A stretch of DNA of 64,000 nt from an uncultured Flavobacteriaceae bacterium (GCA_947488345.1 CANKZQ010000005.1:124001-188000), one strand, 5' to 3'. Numbered from the stretch's first letter, positions 1 through 8,036 are shown. The notes: generated from the sequence alone by a model not told the origin. Numbers and translations are program-made.

Positions 1-129
1 GTAAAGAAACTCAATAATAGTTCATCAGTTGATGTTTATGGTAAACAAGTTGCTATTGCATTAAGTAGTTACCCTCCATCGCCGACATTGCAAGAGGTCA
101 AAGGGGAATATTATGTCTGGGATAATTGA
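1..129 (+). CDS. C-terminal fragment of a gene cut by the window edge
   Basis: Frame 1 is open from the first base to a TGA at 127-129 and encodes the last 42 residues of a protein, ending YYVWDN. The start lies outside the window. The fragment has no membrane segment and no motif I recognise. The next gene starts 33 bases downstream on the same strand, so the two may be co-transcribed. It could be a chance open frame, but the close spacing to the next gene favours a real 3' end. Confidence 0.45.
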   Translation, partial: VKKLNNSSSVDVYGKQVAIALSSYPPSPTLQEVKGEYYVWDN

Positions 130-162
130 GTTTAAGAACTGTCTTTATTTAAAATTTAATTA

Positions 163-576
163 ATGACTTTATCAGCGTTTTCTGTAATTGGAATATTACT
201 AGTTGTACTAGAAATATATTTCCCCAAGCATGCTGATACGTTGCAAAAATTCATAATCGATCTGCCTTCGTATATTATGGCATTTTTTTACACAATTGTG
301 TTCTATAAAGGAAAGTCAAGGTTATGGTTTTTTAAATTGCTTGGATTAATAGTAGTTGTAATATCTGTTTTAGTTGCCTTGTATGGTTCAAGAGAACATA
401 TGGAAATTGCATTAGATGTAATGGTTATCGGAATGTGGATACCTGCCTCCTTTGGTGTAGTTATGGTTTGGGGGCCTGTTGCATCGTGGATATTTAAAAT
501 ATTTGACTATATAACCAGAAAAAAGGCACTAGCAGGAATTGGTATAATATTGACCGTTATGGACAATATTTTCTAA
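163..576 (+). CDS. Small four-helix membrane protein, unknown function
   Basis: Encodes 137 residues with about four hydrophobic stretches (roughly residues 3-19, 35-50, 56-74 and 88-112), so it is an integral inner-membrane protein. No signal peptidase motif and no family motif is recognised. It starts with ATG 33 bases after the partial gene on its left and is followed by a 112-base gap before the cyclophilin gene. The composition is strongly AT-rich, like the other unrecognised genes of the first 5 kb. Function is unknown. Confidence 0.6.
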   Translation: MTLSAFSVIGILLVVLEIYFPKHADTLQKFIIDLPSYIMAFFYTIVFYKGKSRLWFFKLLGLIVVVISVLVALYGSREHMEIALDVMVIGMWIPASFGVVMVWGPVASWIFKIFDYITRKKALAGIGIILTVMDNIF

Positions 577-688
577 TTAAAACACCAATGATTGTGGACT
601 TTATTCTTTAGGTAATTCTAGTTAATATATTCTATAATTCCTTAATGTAAGTTTAAATAAAGTGCAGAATCAACCCTAATAACATTAT

Positions 689-1525
689 ATGAAATCAATT
701 ATTAAACATACATTTTTATCCCTTATTGCAGTGTTATTTTTCAGTTGTAATCAAAAATGGGGGTCATCTGATTTAAAACAGGAGTATCGTAAAAAGATTG
801 TGATGAAGACGAATTATGGTACTTTGATTCTTGAACTATATAATGAGACACCTTTACATAGAGATAATTTTATCAAACATGTGAATAATAATTCCTATGA
901 CAGCCTTCTTTTTCATAGAGTAGTGAATAAATTTATTATTCAAGGAGGTGCTCCTGAAAGTAGAGAAGCAAAACCAAATGAGTTGTTAGGAGCCAGAGAT
1001 TTACCTTACGTTATTGAACCTGAATTTAATGCTGATCTATTTCACAAAAAAGGAGCATTAGCAGCAGCCGAAAGTGGTGGTCTTGATAAGACATCGCATG
1101 GTATGCAATTCTACATAGTACAAGGGAAAATTAATAGTGTAAGCCGTCTGGACAGAATCCAAAAATATAAAAATGAAGATATTGCTAAAGCGTTTTTTAC
1201 AAATGACACTACGAAAAGAGTCTTAATTGACTCAATAAATTATTATGAGAGTGAAGAAAATTCAGATCGGTATAATAAACTAATGGATAGTATTTTAAAT
1301 ATAGCAATGGGGAATAAAGATTTTAAGACATATAGTATACCAAAAGCGCATAAAGAAGTCTATAAATCGATTGGTGGTGCTCCATTTTTAGATCAAAGTT
1401 ATACTGTTTTTGGAGAGGTCATTGAAGGTTTAAATGTAATTGATTCGATTGCAAGTGTCGCAACCAATTCAGATGACAGACCTCTCAAAGATGTGAGAAT
1501 ATTGAGTGTTAAATTTATAAAATAA
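689..1525 (+). CDS. Cyclophilin-type peptidyl-prolyl isomerase lipoprotein
   Basis: A 278-residue cyclophilin that catalyses cis-trans isomerisation of Xaa-Pro bonds during folding of exported proteins. The N terminus is a lipoprotein signal with the lipobox Cys at residue 20 (LFFSC), which places it in the periplasm, anchored in a membrane. The catalytic fold starts near residue 36; LFHRVV (about 74-79) and the GMQFYIVQG block (about 138-146) are the family active-site strands. The last strand motif, GGAPFLDQSYTVFGEV, begins near residue 229, so some 80 residues of polar insert separate the two halves of the domain. Bacterial single-domain cyclophilins are usually 160-200 residues, so the insert explains the extra length. 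It stands alone, with an AT-rich gap on both sides. Confidence 0.88.
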   Translation: MKSIIKHTFLSLIAVLFFSCNQKWGSSDLKQEYRKKIVMKTNYGTLILELYNETPLHRDNFIKHVNNNSYDSLLFHRVVNKFIIQGGAPESREAKPNELLGARDLPYVIEPEFNADLFHKKGALAAAESGGLDKTSHGMQFYIVQGKINSVSRLDRIQKYKNEDIAKAFFTNDTTKRVLIDSINYYESEENSDRYNKLMDSILNIAMGNKDFKTYSIPKAHKEVYKSIGGAPFLDQSYTVFGEVIEGLNVIDSIASVATNSDDRPLKDVRILSVKFIK

Positions 1526-1872
1526 AACTATTAACTAAAGGCAGGAATTTTTCGACATAACTTGTATTAAGAACTGTAAGAGACACTCTTCTTTCCCCAT
1601 TTAATAAAGAAATAAGTCAAAAGAAGCGCTAATATTTTAATCTCAGCATAATCAGTGATTTAACCTTTTTGGTAAGCAGTTAAATCAGAAGAAAACAATC
1701 TGAATAAATTTGAAAAGTCTCTAATGTACTCTTGCTATATCCAAATAACAGAAATGATAGCATAATGCTGATTTAATAATAAATATGACCTAAGAATTTA
1801 ATTATTAATTGGGAAAAATTAAATTCTTTCCATGAATCAGAATATATTGATTTATTTTAATAGGGTAAAATC
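1526..1872. other. AT-rich gap between convergent genes, one strong inverted repeat
   Basis: No gene is supported in these 347 bases. The one clear structure is a perfect inverted repeat with 9-base arms, TGATTTAAC at 1656-1664 and GTTAAATCA at 1679-1687, with a 14-base loop. It has no T-run, so it is not a textbook intrinsic terminator. It lies between the 3' ends of the convergent cyclophilin and EEP nuclease genes. Confidence 0.5.
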
Positions 1873-3036
1873 TTATTCAGGGTTATAGTTTTTTAGGTAA
1901 TCAAGGTATTGATCACTAAAATTAATTTTGATTTCTACCCAAAGAGGTAAATGATCACTAGCCTGGAAAGTTTTCCACTGGTTGTAATATTTTTTAAGTG
2001 AAGTATCAGTTTTAGTGGCAGCATTTAGACTATTAATTTGTCCTTGAAATTTTTTCTTTTTAGTTTTAGAGGTGGCTGAAGTGAAACCCTCTTTAGCTTT
2101 TTTAAGTTTTGCACGTATCATTTTTTTCAGAATGGGCTTATATGCGGAGTAATCTTCTTCCCTAAAAATACTTTTAAAGAACTGAATGACGCGATCATCT
2201 CTATCGGGTTCTAAGAAGGCAAGTTCATTCTTTTTTGATCTAAAGGAAATCTGATCGTAGAATTTCGTTTGATCTTTGTTACTTCCTTTCCTATTCATAA
2301 CTGTTTTGAATCCATTTTTTTCTAGGGCATTAAAGCCTTCACTTCCCCGCTGTTTAATATTGAAATCTCCAACTAGAATATGGTTCGAATCACTATTCTT
2401 AGCTTCTTTAGCTAAATACTTGGCAATTGCTTTAATTTCTTCAACTCTGCGCTTATATTGTGGAGTGTTACCAGAGTTGGAACCAAAATAAATATGAACT
2501 GTAGAAAAGTAAAATTTAAACCAACCCGATTGAAAATCAACTCCGAAAGGAGTTCTGGAAAATTGCCTTTTTTTTGGTGAACTGTTGTTGATTAGTAAGC
2601 GATCGGGCAATACTATCTCGCCTGCGACGCCTGTAAATTTAACTTTATGTTTGTCATAGATAAAACCCAATCGTTCGTTGTTTCCTCCGATTGAGCTATG
2701 AGTAGTATCAGTTAGAATGTAATCATAACTACCTCCGAGAATGTTCATCAATTTTTTTAATGGCCAAAGATCAACACAGATTTCTTGAACTGCGATTACG
2801 TCGAAACGAGATATTATTTCGGCAATGTAAAATAATGATTCTGTCATTCGTGGGCCAAAATTGAATCTGTCGTCATCAAAATTTCTTATATTCCATGTAC
2901 CTAGAATTAGAGAATCTTCGCATTTTTTATTAGGAAAATTTTCATCCCTTAGTTGTTGACGAATGCGTTGTAAACCACCTACGGTTCTTTTGCGTTCGGA
3001 AATTGATAGTTTTTTCAATGATGCATAATATGGCAT
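1873..3036 (-). CDS. EEP-fold (DNase I-like) nuclease/phosphodiesterase, cytoplasmic
   Basis: A 387-residue member of the endonuclease/exonuclease/phosphatase superfamily. All family motifs are present: GTWNIRNF (46-53, Asn49), AVQE (82-85, metal-ligand Glu85), the strand STVH (178-181, His181), GDFN (223-226) and the final SDH (360-362). The family cleaves phosphodiester or phosphomonoester bonds in nucleic acids, lipids or nucleotides; the substrate here cannot be read from sequence. There is no signal peptide, so the enzyme is probably cytoplasmic, unlike secreted nucleases of the family. A basic helical insert (about 283-345) between GDFN and SDH is unusual. It lies 11 bases downstream of a membrane-protein gene on the same strand, suggesting a two-gene operon and possible membrane recruitment. 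Confidence 0.85.
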   Translation of the reverse strand: MPYYASLKKLSISERKRTVGGLQRIRQQLRDENFPNKKCEDSLILGTWNIRNFDDDRFNFGPRMTESLFYIAEIISRFDVIAVQEICVDLWPLKKLMNILGGSYDYILTDTTHSSIGGNNERLGFIYDKHKVKFTGVAGEIVLPDRLLINNSSPKKRQFSRTPFGVDFQSGWFKFYFSTVHIYFGSNSGNTPQYKRRVEEIKAIAKYLAKEAKNSDSNHILVGDFNIKQRGSEGFNALEKNGFKTVMNRKGSNKDQTKFYDQISFRSKKNELAFLEPDRDDRVIQFFKSIFREEDYSAYKPILKKMIRAKLKKAKEGFTSATSKTKKKKFQGQINSLNAATKTDTSLKKYYNQWKTFQASDHLPLWVEIKINFSDQYLDYLKNYNPE

Positions 3037-3047
3037 AATATAAAGTT

Positions 3048-3608
3048 TTATAGGGTTTCTTTATTATTTGATTGTACTGCTTGTTTTTTAGATGAAGGAT
3101 TGTTGTTGTTTGCATTATTTCCAAGTAAATATCCTATGATGGTTCCAAGTAGACCAACAACAGGAGCAATTTGCTTTTCGGAGAATCCTGCCGTTACTAA
3201 AAATATGCTTGATACTAATACTAAAGTTACGATTACAACCTGAGTGGAATTAGAACCCCAACCTTTGCCTAACCAAATCATAACTAATATGTACGCACAG
3301 ATGACCAAAAAACCAAATGAAAGTATTAGAATACTCATAAATTGAGAATGTTCAATCCATTTTTGATCGTTACTGTTAAATATTGGAGTTTCAAAATTTT
3401 CACCTTGAACATTGGTGCTATCTTTTAGTTCTTTATCTTTTAGTGCCTTGGGCTCTATCACTTCTTCTTCTTCTCCTTGCTTAATAGGATCTTCACTGTT
3501 ATATTCATAAGAAGCGGAACGGGAAAATGTCTCATTGTCAGTAAGTTCAGGTTGAATAATTGTTGGATTCGTGACTAGAAAAAATGTCAGTAATAATATG
3601 GCTTTCAT
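3048..3608 (-). CDS. Three-helix membrane protein paired with the EEP nuclease
   Basis: Encodes 186 residues. It begins with a hydrophobic signal-like segment (1-15), then a charged region with an acidic run (46-51), then three transmembrane segments (about 91-113, 122-142 and 147-163), the last one glycine-rich, and an Asn-rich hydrophilic tail. No known family is recognised. It is the first gene of a two-gene unit with the EEP nuclease (11-base gap), and its promoter region faces a divergent operon. The pairing suggests it anchors or regulates the nuclease, which is inference only. Confidence 0.65.
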   Translation of the reverse strand: MKAILLLTFFLVTNPTIIQPELTDNETFSRSASYEYNSEDPIKQGEEEEVIEPKALKDKELKDSTNVQGENFETPIFNSNDQKWIEHSQFMSILILSFGFLVICAYILVMIWLGKGWGSNSTQVVIVTLVLVSSIFLVTAGFSEKQIAPVVGLLGTIIGYLLGNNANNNNPSSKKQAVQSNNKETL

Positions 3609-3797
3609 AGTAGGGGATTTATTCAGAGCTGAAAATACATGTGTCTGAAATATAAATCAAGAGGGAAAACCCCTTTTCTAAAAGGGAATATCCTGAGATA
3701 AAAAAGGAAAAACCCCTTTTATTCGAATCAAAAAGGACCTTATTCCTTTTTTTTAATTAGCTTTAATTAATATCTAAAACCTTACTTAGCCATACCC
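3609..3797. promoter_or_regulatory. Divergent promoter region with repeated CCCCTTTT boxes and hairpins
   Basis: This 189-base stretch separates two divergent operons. It carries two near-identical boxes, GGAAAACCCCTTTTC at 3664-3678 and GGAAAAACCCCTTTTA at 3706-3721. The first overlaps the inverted repeat CCCTTTT-cta-AAAAGGG. Downstream of the second is another inverted repeat, AAAAAGGA with TCCTTTTT, followed by T residues (about 3730-3755). The repeats look like binding sites for a shared regulator of both operons, or one may act as a terminator. A related box, GGACAAACCCGTTTTTA, occurs near 7941. Confidence 0.4.
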
Positions 3798-4643
3798 ATG
3801 AATAGTATTAATGAATTATACACCAGATTATTGGAAGGGTTTCCAGTGAAAGAATTGAAATCTTATTTTGGTGTTTCAGGCACAAAAATCGAGATAGTAA
3901 AATATATTGTAGCTAACCATGATCATGAGCACATAAATAAATTTATTTGCGATTGCTTTGGTTATATACATCAACATGTGAACATTTATGAGGTAAATAA
4001 GAAAATACCAGTATCAACTAAAGATGTGCTGTCAGGTAAATGTATTTTATACGAATCTAATTCTGTGAATGCTACCTGGATTTATTTAATAAAAACAAAA
4101 GTGTTATTTTACAGTACGCATACTACTCAAGAAGAAGAGTTACATTTTTTATTGCCAGTGAAGATTGAGAATAAAGGTAAGAAATTAATAGTTCGTTTTA
4201 ATACCTTTGCAAGAGATATTAATACTTATTTTGACTATACGGTTTATCCTAAAAGAATAGGTAGTATTGAATATTTTATTTTTGATGACTTTAAGAATTA
4301 TATAAGTCAAGTTATATTTAAACTCGATCTCAATAAAGGAGTTAAAAAATTGTGGGAAACTGATTATTTCGACGGGTTAATTGTGAAAAATAAAAATTCC
4401 AAATCAATAAGACAAGAGAGAATGGATGAGGATTTTACCTTTAAAAAACAATACCCTAAAGAATGGAAATCTCTTATGAAGACTCCTATTCAAAAAACTA
4501 GGTTTGCAATTTTAAAGAAGAAATTATCAATAAAACATTTTGAATGTAATCCTAGTACTGGTTCTCTTGGATTTAATGTTCATCCTGAGTTCGAGGGTGA
4601 TATTAGTAAACTAATAAGTTTAATACTCAAAAACAATGCTTAA
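3798..4643 (+). CDS. Unrecognised 281-aa protein, first gene of a three-gene unit
   Basis: A soluble, lysine- and aromatic-rich protein of 281 residues with no signal peptide or membrane segment. The first 50 residues (helical, with LKSYFGVSGTKIEIVKYIV) resemble a small DNA- or protein-binding helical domain, but the match is not strong enough to name. The rest, with alternating hydrophobic strands up to about residue 170, is probably a separate mixed alpha/beta domain. The stop codon overlaps the start of the next gene by eight bases, so the two are translationally coupled. It is transcribed away from the EEP nuclease pair. Function unknown. Confidence 0.65.
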   Translation: MNSINELYTRLLEGFPVKELKSYFGVSGTKIEIVKYIVANHDHEHINKFICDCFGYIHQHVNIYEVNKKIPVSTKDVLSGKCILYESNSVNATWIYLIKTKVLFYSTHTTQEEELHFLLPVKIENKGKKLIVRFNTFARDINTYFDYTVYPKRIGSIEYFIFDDFKNYISQVIFKLDLNKGVKKLWETDYFDGLIVKNKNSKSIRQERMDEDFTFKKQYPKEWKSLMKTPIQKTRFAILKKKLSIKHFECNPSTGSLGFNVHPEFEGDISKLISLILKNNA

Positions 4644-4995
4644 AATGCCTTTTAAATTTATGAATAGTCTAAATGACTCGATTAGTGAATTAGATCCCGA
4701 TCGCATTTATGTTGAAAATATTCGTAGTATTTTGAAGACAAATACTAGAATTGCCAGATTTATTTGCAAACTGGCCGTTCGTAAAGGATATTTCGAAAAG
4801 TATTATGCAATTTCATGTAAAAATGAAACATGTGGGCGAGTTATTAAATCTTATCAGGATAAAACGGAGATACCACTTGAATTAGTATGTCAAATGTGTG
4901 AAGAAGATGGAACGTTAGTCTACACGTTCGCGACAGAAAACTTAATTGTTACGCCCTATTACAAGTATATTCAAGGGACTTATGAGCTTGCTTAA
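4636..4995 (+). CDS. Small zinc-ribbon protein
   Basis: Encodes 119 residues. Cys61-x4-Cys66 and Cys85-x2-Cys88 form a likely four-cysteine zinc ribbon in the middle of the protein, preceded by a helical segment with the pattern ARFICKLAVRKGYF (40-53). The family is not one I can name. It overlaps the upstream gene by eight bases and is followed after 18 bases by a small membrane protein, so the three genes form one unit. A role as an adaptor or nucleic-acid-binding partner is possible but not shown. Confidence 0.65.
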   Translation: MLKMPFKFMNSLNDSISELDPDRIYVENIRSILKTNTRIARFICKLAVRKGYFEKYYAISCKNETCGRVIKSYQDKTEIPLELVCQMCEEDGTLVYTFATENLIVTPYYKYIQGTYELA

Positions 4996-5013
4996 TTTTA
5001 AAAATAATAATTT

Positions 5014-5265
5014 TTGGAAGAATTACCCGAAGTAAAGAATACACAAAAATCGATGGCTATTGCCAGATTAAGTCAAGAACTTTGGTTTAAGGCTATCTTG
5101 TTTTTGGTTTCAATAATAATTTTTATTGCCATAAGTGTAACCTTAATTTACATGGCACTATGTAAATATGATGTTGCACTTGTAGTGGCTATAGGTATTT
5201 CGGACGGATTAATTGGAGTGATTTTAACAATAATCACAAGGAGTCTGTTTAAAACTAAGACTTGA
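5014..5265 (+). CDS. Two-helix small membrane protein, third gene of the unit
   Basis: An 83-residue protein with two transmembrane segments (about 25-49 and 55-77) and a short charged N terminus. The frame opens with a TTG at 5014; the first ATG is at 5053, which would shorten the protein to 70 residues and still keep both helices. The gene ends 96 bases before the 3' end of tmRNA, which is encoded on the other strand. No family recognised. Small two-helix proteins encoded beside soluble sensors are often effectors or anchors, which is inference here. Confidence 0.55.
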   Translation: MEELPEVKNTQKSMAIARLSQELWFKAILFLVSIIIFIAISVTLIYMALCKYDVALVVAIGISDGLIGVILTIITRSLFKTKT

Positions 5266-5309
5266 AATAAATAGAATTATTGATTTTGTTGACTAAATGT
5301 TGACTATAA

Positions 5310-5355
5310 TATAAAATAAAAATCACAACAGCTTAAATATAAACAAGTTGTGATT
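5310..5355 (-). terminator. Intrinsic terminator of ssrA
   Basis: On the minus strand the arms AATCACAAC and GTTGTGATT (9 base pairs, at 5347-5355 and 5321-5329) are followed by a T-rich run just left of 5321. It sits a few bases past the tmRNA 3' end. Confidence 0.6.
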
Positions 5356-5361
5356 ATTTAA

Positions 5362-5754
5362 AGTGGAGACGGAGGGACTCGAACCCTCGTCCAAACAAGC
5401 AGCTAAAGCGCTTTCTACATGTTTATTTCTCGATTAATTTTCGACGAATAACTGACCAAGAACAGCCCACTATTCGCTTATCTTCTTTAGTTTCGAAATA
5501 CTATCGAAGTCTAGTATTTCTATGCTTACTTTTACGATGTCTCAAAGTTGAACGCGGTTAGCAAACGCTTTCAGGAGACATAAAGCTTCTCTACCTAGTA
5601 GAGACGAGGCTAAATCCTACTGTAATTCAGATTATGCAGCTAAAGCGTAGTTATTCTCGCCGTTTAAGAGTTGAAATTGAGTTTTACGAGTACTATTTCA
5701 TTGCTCGACATGCTTACATTTTAACTGATCTCGCTGTCAAAACCAGTCGTCCCC
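5362..5754 (-). ncRNA. ssrA: Transfer-messenger RNA (tmRNA), tag GENNYALAA
   Basis: tmRNA rescues ribosomes stalled on broken messages by acting first as an alanyl tRNA and then as a short message that adds a degradation tag. The 5' end (GGGGACG, minus strand, 5754-5748) pairs with CGTCTCC near 5365-5371, forming the acceptor stem with discriminator A at 5364. The T-arm GGTTCGAGTCCC is visible at about 5372-5385. The tag frame is at 5632-5661 on the minus strand and reads GENNYALAA then TAA, the Bacteroidota type; the resume Ala is probably the preceding GCN-like codon. The CCA end is not encoded. Length is about 390 bases, normal for this RNA. Confidence 0.96.
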
Positions 5755-5777
5755 AAAATTTCAAAGAAATAAGACTG

Positions 5778-5785
5778 CAAACTTA
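5778..5785 (-). promoter_or_regulatory. -7 box of the ssrA promoter
   Basis: TAAGTTTG on the minus strand is an exact match to the Bacteroidota -7 consensus TAnnTTTG and lies 24 bases before the mature tmRNA 5' end. A TTTA at 5804-5807 (18-base spacing) is a weak -33 candidate. Confidence 0.55.
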
Positions 5786-5911
5786 GGCATTTTTTATAAA
5801 TACTAAACTTGTGAAATCTTATTATTCATAATACCTTGCAGCAAATTCTAGACCAATAGCATACATGTGCCACTATGTCTTTAATTTTACGAACATTAAA
5901 ATTATTTTTGA

Positions 5912-7117
5912 ATGAAATTCGCCCTTATTACCGAACGTAAAAATCCGCCAGACCGTCGTGTCGTACTCTCACCCGAAGCCTGTCAAAAATTAGTTCAAGA
6001 CTTTCCAGAAGCCTCCATTACCATTGAATCATCGGCCATTCGGGTATTTAAAGATGAAGCTTATAGTGAATTTGGGCTGCCAATTACAAAAGATGTAAGT
6101 GATTCTGATGTTCTATTAGGGGTAAAAGAAGTGCCAATTGAAGCTTTAATACCTAATAAATCTTATTTTTTCTTTTCGCACACAATCAAGAAACAACCAT
6201 ACAATAGAAAATTACTCAAGGCCATTTTGGACAAAAATATCACGTTTTATGACCATGAAACAATTACGAACGCTAGAGGAAATCGATTAATTGGGTTTGG
6301 TTACTATGCTGGTGTTGTAGGGGCTTATAACGGTTTGAGAGCTTATGGATTGAAATATGGAAATATTGATTTACCAAAAGCTGAACATGTTAAAAATAGA
6401 ATTGAACTTGAAGCCGAATTGGATAAAATATCACTTCCAAATATGAAAATAGTACTCACAGGTAAGGGAAGAGTCGGTAAGGGAGCGAAAGAAATTCTAG
6501 ATCATTTAAAAATAAAAGAAGTATCGGTTGAAGACTATCTGACGAAGGATTTTGATGAAGCAGTGTATACAAATATTGATGTGTTAGATTACAACATCCG
6601 TAACGACGGAAGAATAGTGAACAATCAAGATTTTTATACGAACCCTCAAGAATACAAAGCAAATTTTATGCGTTTCGCGAAAGTGAGTGATCTCTATATT
6701 GCCGGACATTTTTTTGGAGAAGGCTCGCCGTATATTTTTACACGCGAAGACGCGAAGTTACCTGATTTCAACATTAAAGTTGTGGCCGATATTAGTTGTG
6801 ACATAGACGGCCCTGTGGCCTGTACTATTCGCCCTTCTACAATTGCAGATCCGGTATATGGTTACGACCCATTTAGTGAACAAGAGGTGGATTATAAACA
6901 CAAAGATGCAATTACGGTTATGGCGGTTGATAATTTACCTTGTGAATTACCCGACAATGCCAGCAGAGGGTTTGGCTTTATGTTTTTAAAAGATGTGATT
7001 CCAGCATTTTTCAATGGAGATAAAGATAGGGTATTGGCACGTGCTAAAATGACCGAACACGGAAAATTGACGGAAAGATATGCGTATCTTCAAGCTTATG
7101 TTGACGGATTAGAATAA
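5912..7117 (+). CDS. Saccharopine/alanine dehydrogenase-like NAD(P)-dependent oxidoreductase
   Basis: A 401-residue enzyme of the alanine dehydrogenase / pyridine nucleotide transhydrogenase N-terminal superfamily. The N-terminal block (RKNPPDRRVVLSPE) is the substrate-side signature of this fold, seen in both alanine dehydrogenase and lysine-forming saccharopine dehydrogenase. A nucleotide-binding segment with VLTGKGRVGKGA (about 180-191) deviates from the usual GxGxxG. DISCDIDGPV (about 293-302) resembles the active-site region of saccharopine dehydrogenases. I favour a saccharopine-dehydrogenase-like enzyme of amino acid metabolism, but the true substrate is open. The next gene begins on the base after its stop codon. 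Confidence 0.75.
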   Translation: MKFALITERKNPPDRRVVLSPEACQKLVQDFPEASITIESSAIRVFKDEAYSEFGLPITKDVSDSDVLLGVKEVPIEALIPNKSYFFFSHTIKKQPYNRKLLKAILDKNITFYDHETITNARGNRLIGFGYYAGVVGAYNGLRAYGLKYGNIDLPKAEHVKNRIELEAELDKISLPNMKIVLTGKGRVGKGAKEILDHLKIKEVSVEDYLTKDFDEAVYTNIDVLDYNIRNDGRIVNNQDFYTNPQEYKANFMRFAKVSDLYIAGHFFGEGSPYIFTREDAKLPDFNIKVVADISCDIDGPVACTIRPSTIADPVYGYDPFSEQEVDYKHKDAITVMAVDNLPCELPDNASRGFGFMFLKDVIPAFFNGDKDRVLARAKMTEHGKLTERYAYLQAYVDGLE

Positions 7118-7339
7118 ATGCTGCAAGACAAGCAATTCTTAATAGACTTGGCACATACCAAGATGCCGTACGGTAAATATAAAGGCAGGTACTTAATTGA
7201 TTTGCCTGAACATTATGTTGTTTGGTATCATGCAAAAGGATTTCCAAAAGGTAAAATTGGTTTGCAACTAGGGTTGATTTATGAATTGAAATTAAATGGA
7301 TTAGAACATTTAATTCGAACTATTCGAAAGAATTCATAA
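7118..7339 (+). CDS. DUF3820 family small protein
   Basis: A 73-residue protein with the core MPYGKYKGRYLIDLPEHYVVWY, the hallmark of the DUF3820 family (putative quorum-sensing-regulated or nucleic-acid-associated small proteins in some annotations, no established activity). ATG directly follows the TAA of the dehydrogenase gene, so it is translated from the same transcript. No signal peptide or membrane segment. The pairing with the dehydrogenase is common in this family of bacteria as far as I recall. Confidence 0.8.
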   Translation: MLQDKQFLIDLAHTKMPYGKYKGRYLIDLPEHYVVWYHAKGFPKGKIGLQLGLIYELKLNGLEHLIRTIRKNS

Positions 7340-7442
7340 TGTTAAATTTCATTAAAGTTCTGTTAAAATAAGCCCTGCGAAACCCTAGCACATCGTTTTT
7401 TCTTAATTTTAGAAGATAACAACCAATTAAAACTAATTTCAT

Positions 7443-7808
7443 ATGTCTACACAAAAAGTTGCCAACCGATTGGTGGAGTTAATGCGTCAAGGAGACGGAA
7501 TGACTGCGATTGAAGAATTATACGCTGATACTATTGTTAGTAAAGAAATGCCAGGTTACCCAGGAGGAGAACTTGTTTCTGGAAAAGAAGCTGTTACTCA
7601 AAAGAGTGTTGCTTGGTTGAACAATGTGCAAGAGTTCCATAGTAGTGCAATTTCTGAACCTCAAGTTGCGGGGAATCACTTTTCATGCACCATGGACTTT
7701 GATGTCACTTTTAAGGATAGCGGAAGACAGAAAATGTCAGAAGTTTGTGTATATGAAGTACAAAATAATAAGATTGTTAATGAACAATTCTTTTACACCA
7801 TGGGTTAA
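7443..7808 (+). CDS. SnoaL-like / NTF2-fold protein
   Basis: A 121-residue protein with the NTF2-like layout: an N-terminal helix pair (VANRLVELMRQGDGMTAIEE), the segment LYADTIVSKEMPG, and long beta strands ending EVCVYEVQNNKIVNEQFFY. SnoaL-like proteins form a cone-shaped pocket that binds small ligands or serves as an isomerase/hydrolase scaffold; the ligand here is unknown. It has its own AT-rich leader upstream and a strong terminator downstream, so it is probably a single-gene transcript. Confidence 0.8.
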   Translation: MSTQKVANRLVELMRQGDGMTAIEELYADTIVSKEMPGYPGGELVSGKEAVTQKSVAWLNNVQEFHSSAISEPQVAGNHFSCTMDFDVTFKDSGRQKMSEVCVYEVQNNKIVNEQFFYTMG

Positions 7809-7830
7809 CCTAAAAATCTGTTTCTATTTT

Positions 7831-7866
7831 AAAAAAGCGATATGAATAACTTCTATCGCTTTTTTT
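7831..7866 (+). terminator. Terminator of the SnoaL-like gene
   Basis: Arms AAAAAGCGAT and ATCGCTTTTT enclose a 13-base loop, followed by a run of seven T residues, 23 bases after the stop codon. Confidence 0.8.
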
Positions 7867-8005
7867 CTATACATAACACACATATAATTCCTGTACTCTA
7901 GGCTAAAAGATCGGTAACCTCAAAAGTTGTTCCTAAATAAAACGGACAAACCCGTTTTTAAAAAAGAATACAATGATTGTTTTGAGTAAAAACAAAGTAA
8001 AATAA

Positions 8006-8032
8006 TTGATTTCGCAACATTTTTTAACTTTG
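8006..8032 (+). promoter_or_regulatory. Promoter placing transcription start at the DUF1801 start codon
   Basis: TTG at 8006-8008 and an exact -7 box TAACTTTG at 8025-8032, spaced by 16 bases. Transcription should begin about six bases after the box, which falls on the ATG at 8037, suggesting a leaderless message. Confidence 0.4.
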
Positions 8033-8036
8033 ATGT

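Noticed and set aside
1-5361. Copy of the tmRNA 3' end as an att site
   Set aside because: I looked for ACTCGAACCC-like and GGTTCGAGTCC-like strings left of ssrA and saw none inside the window.
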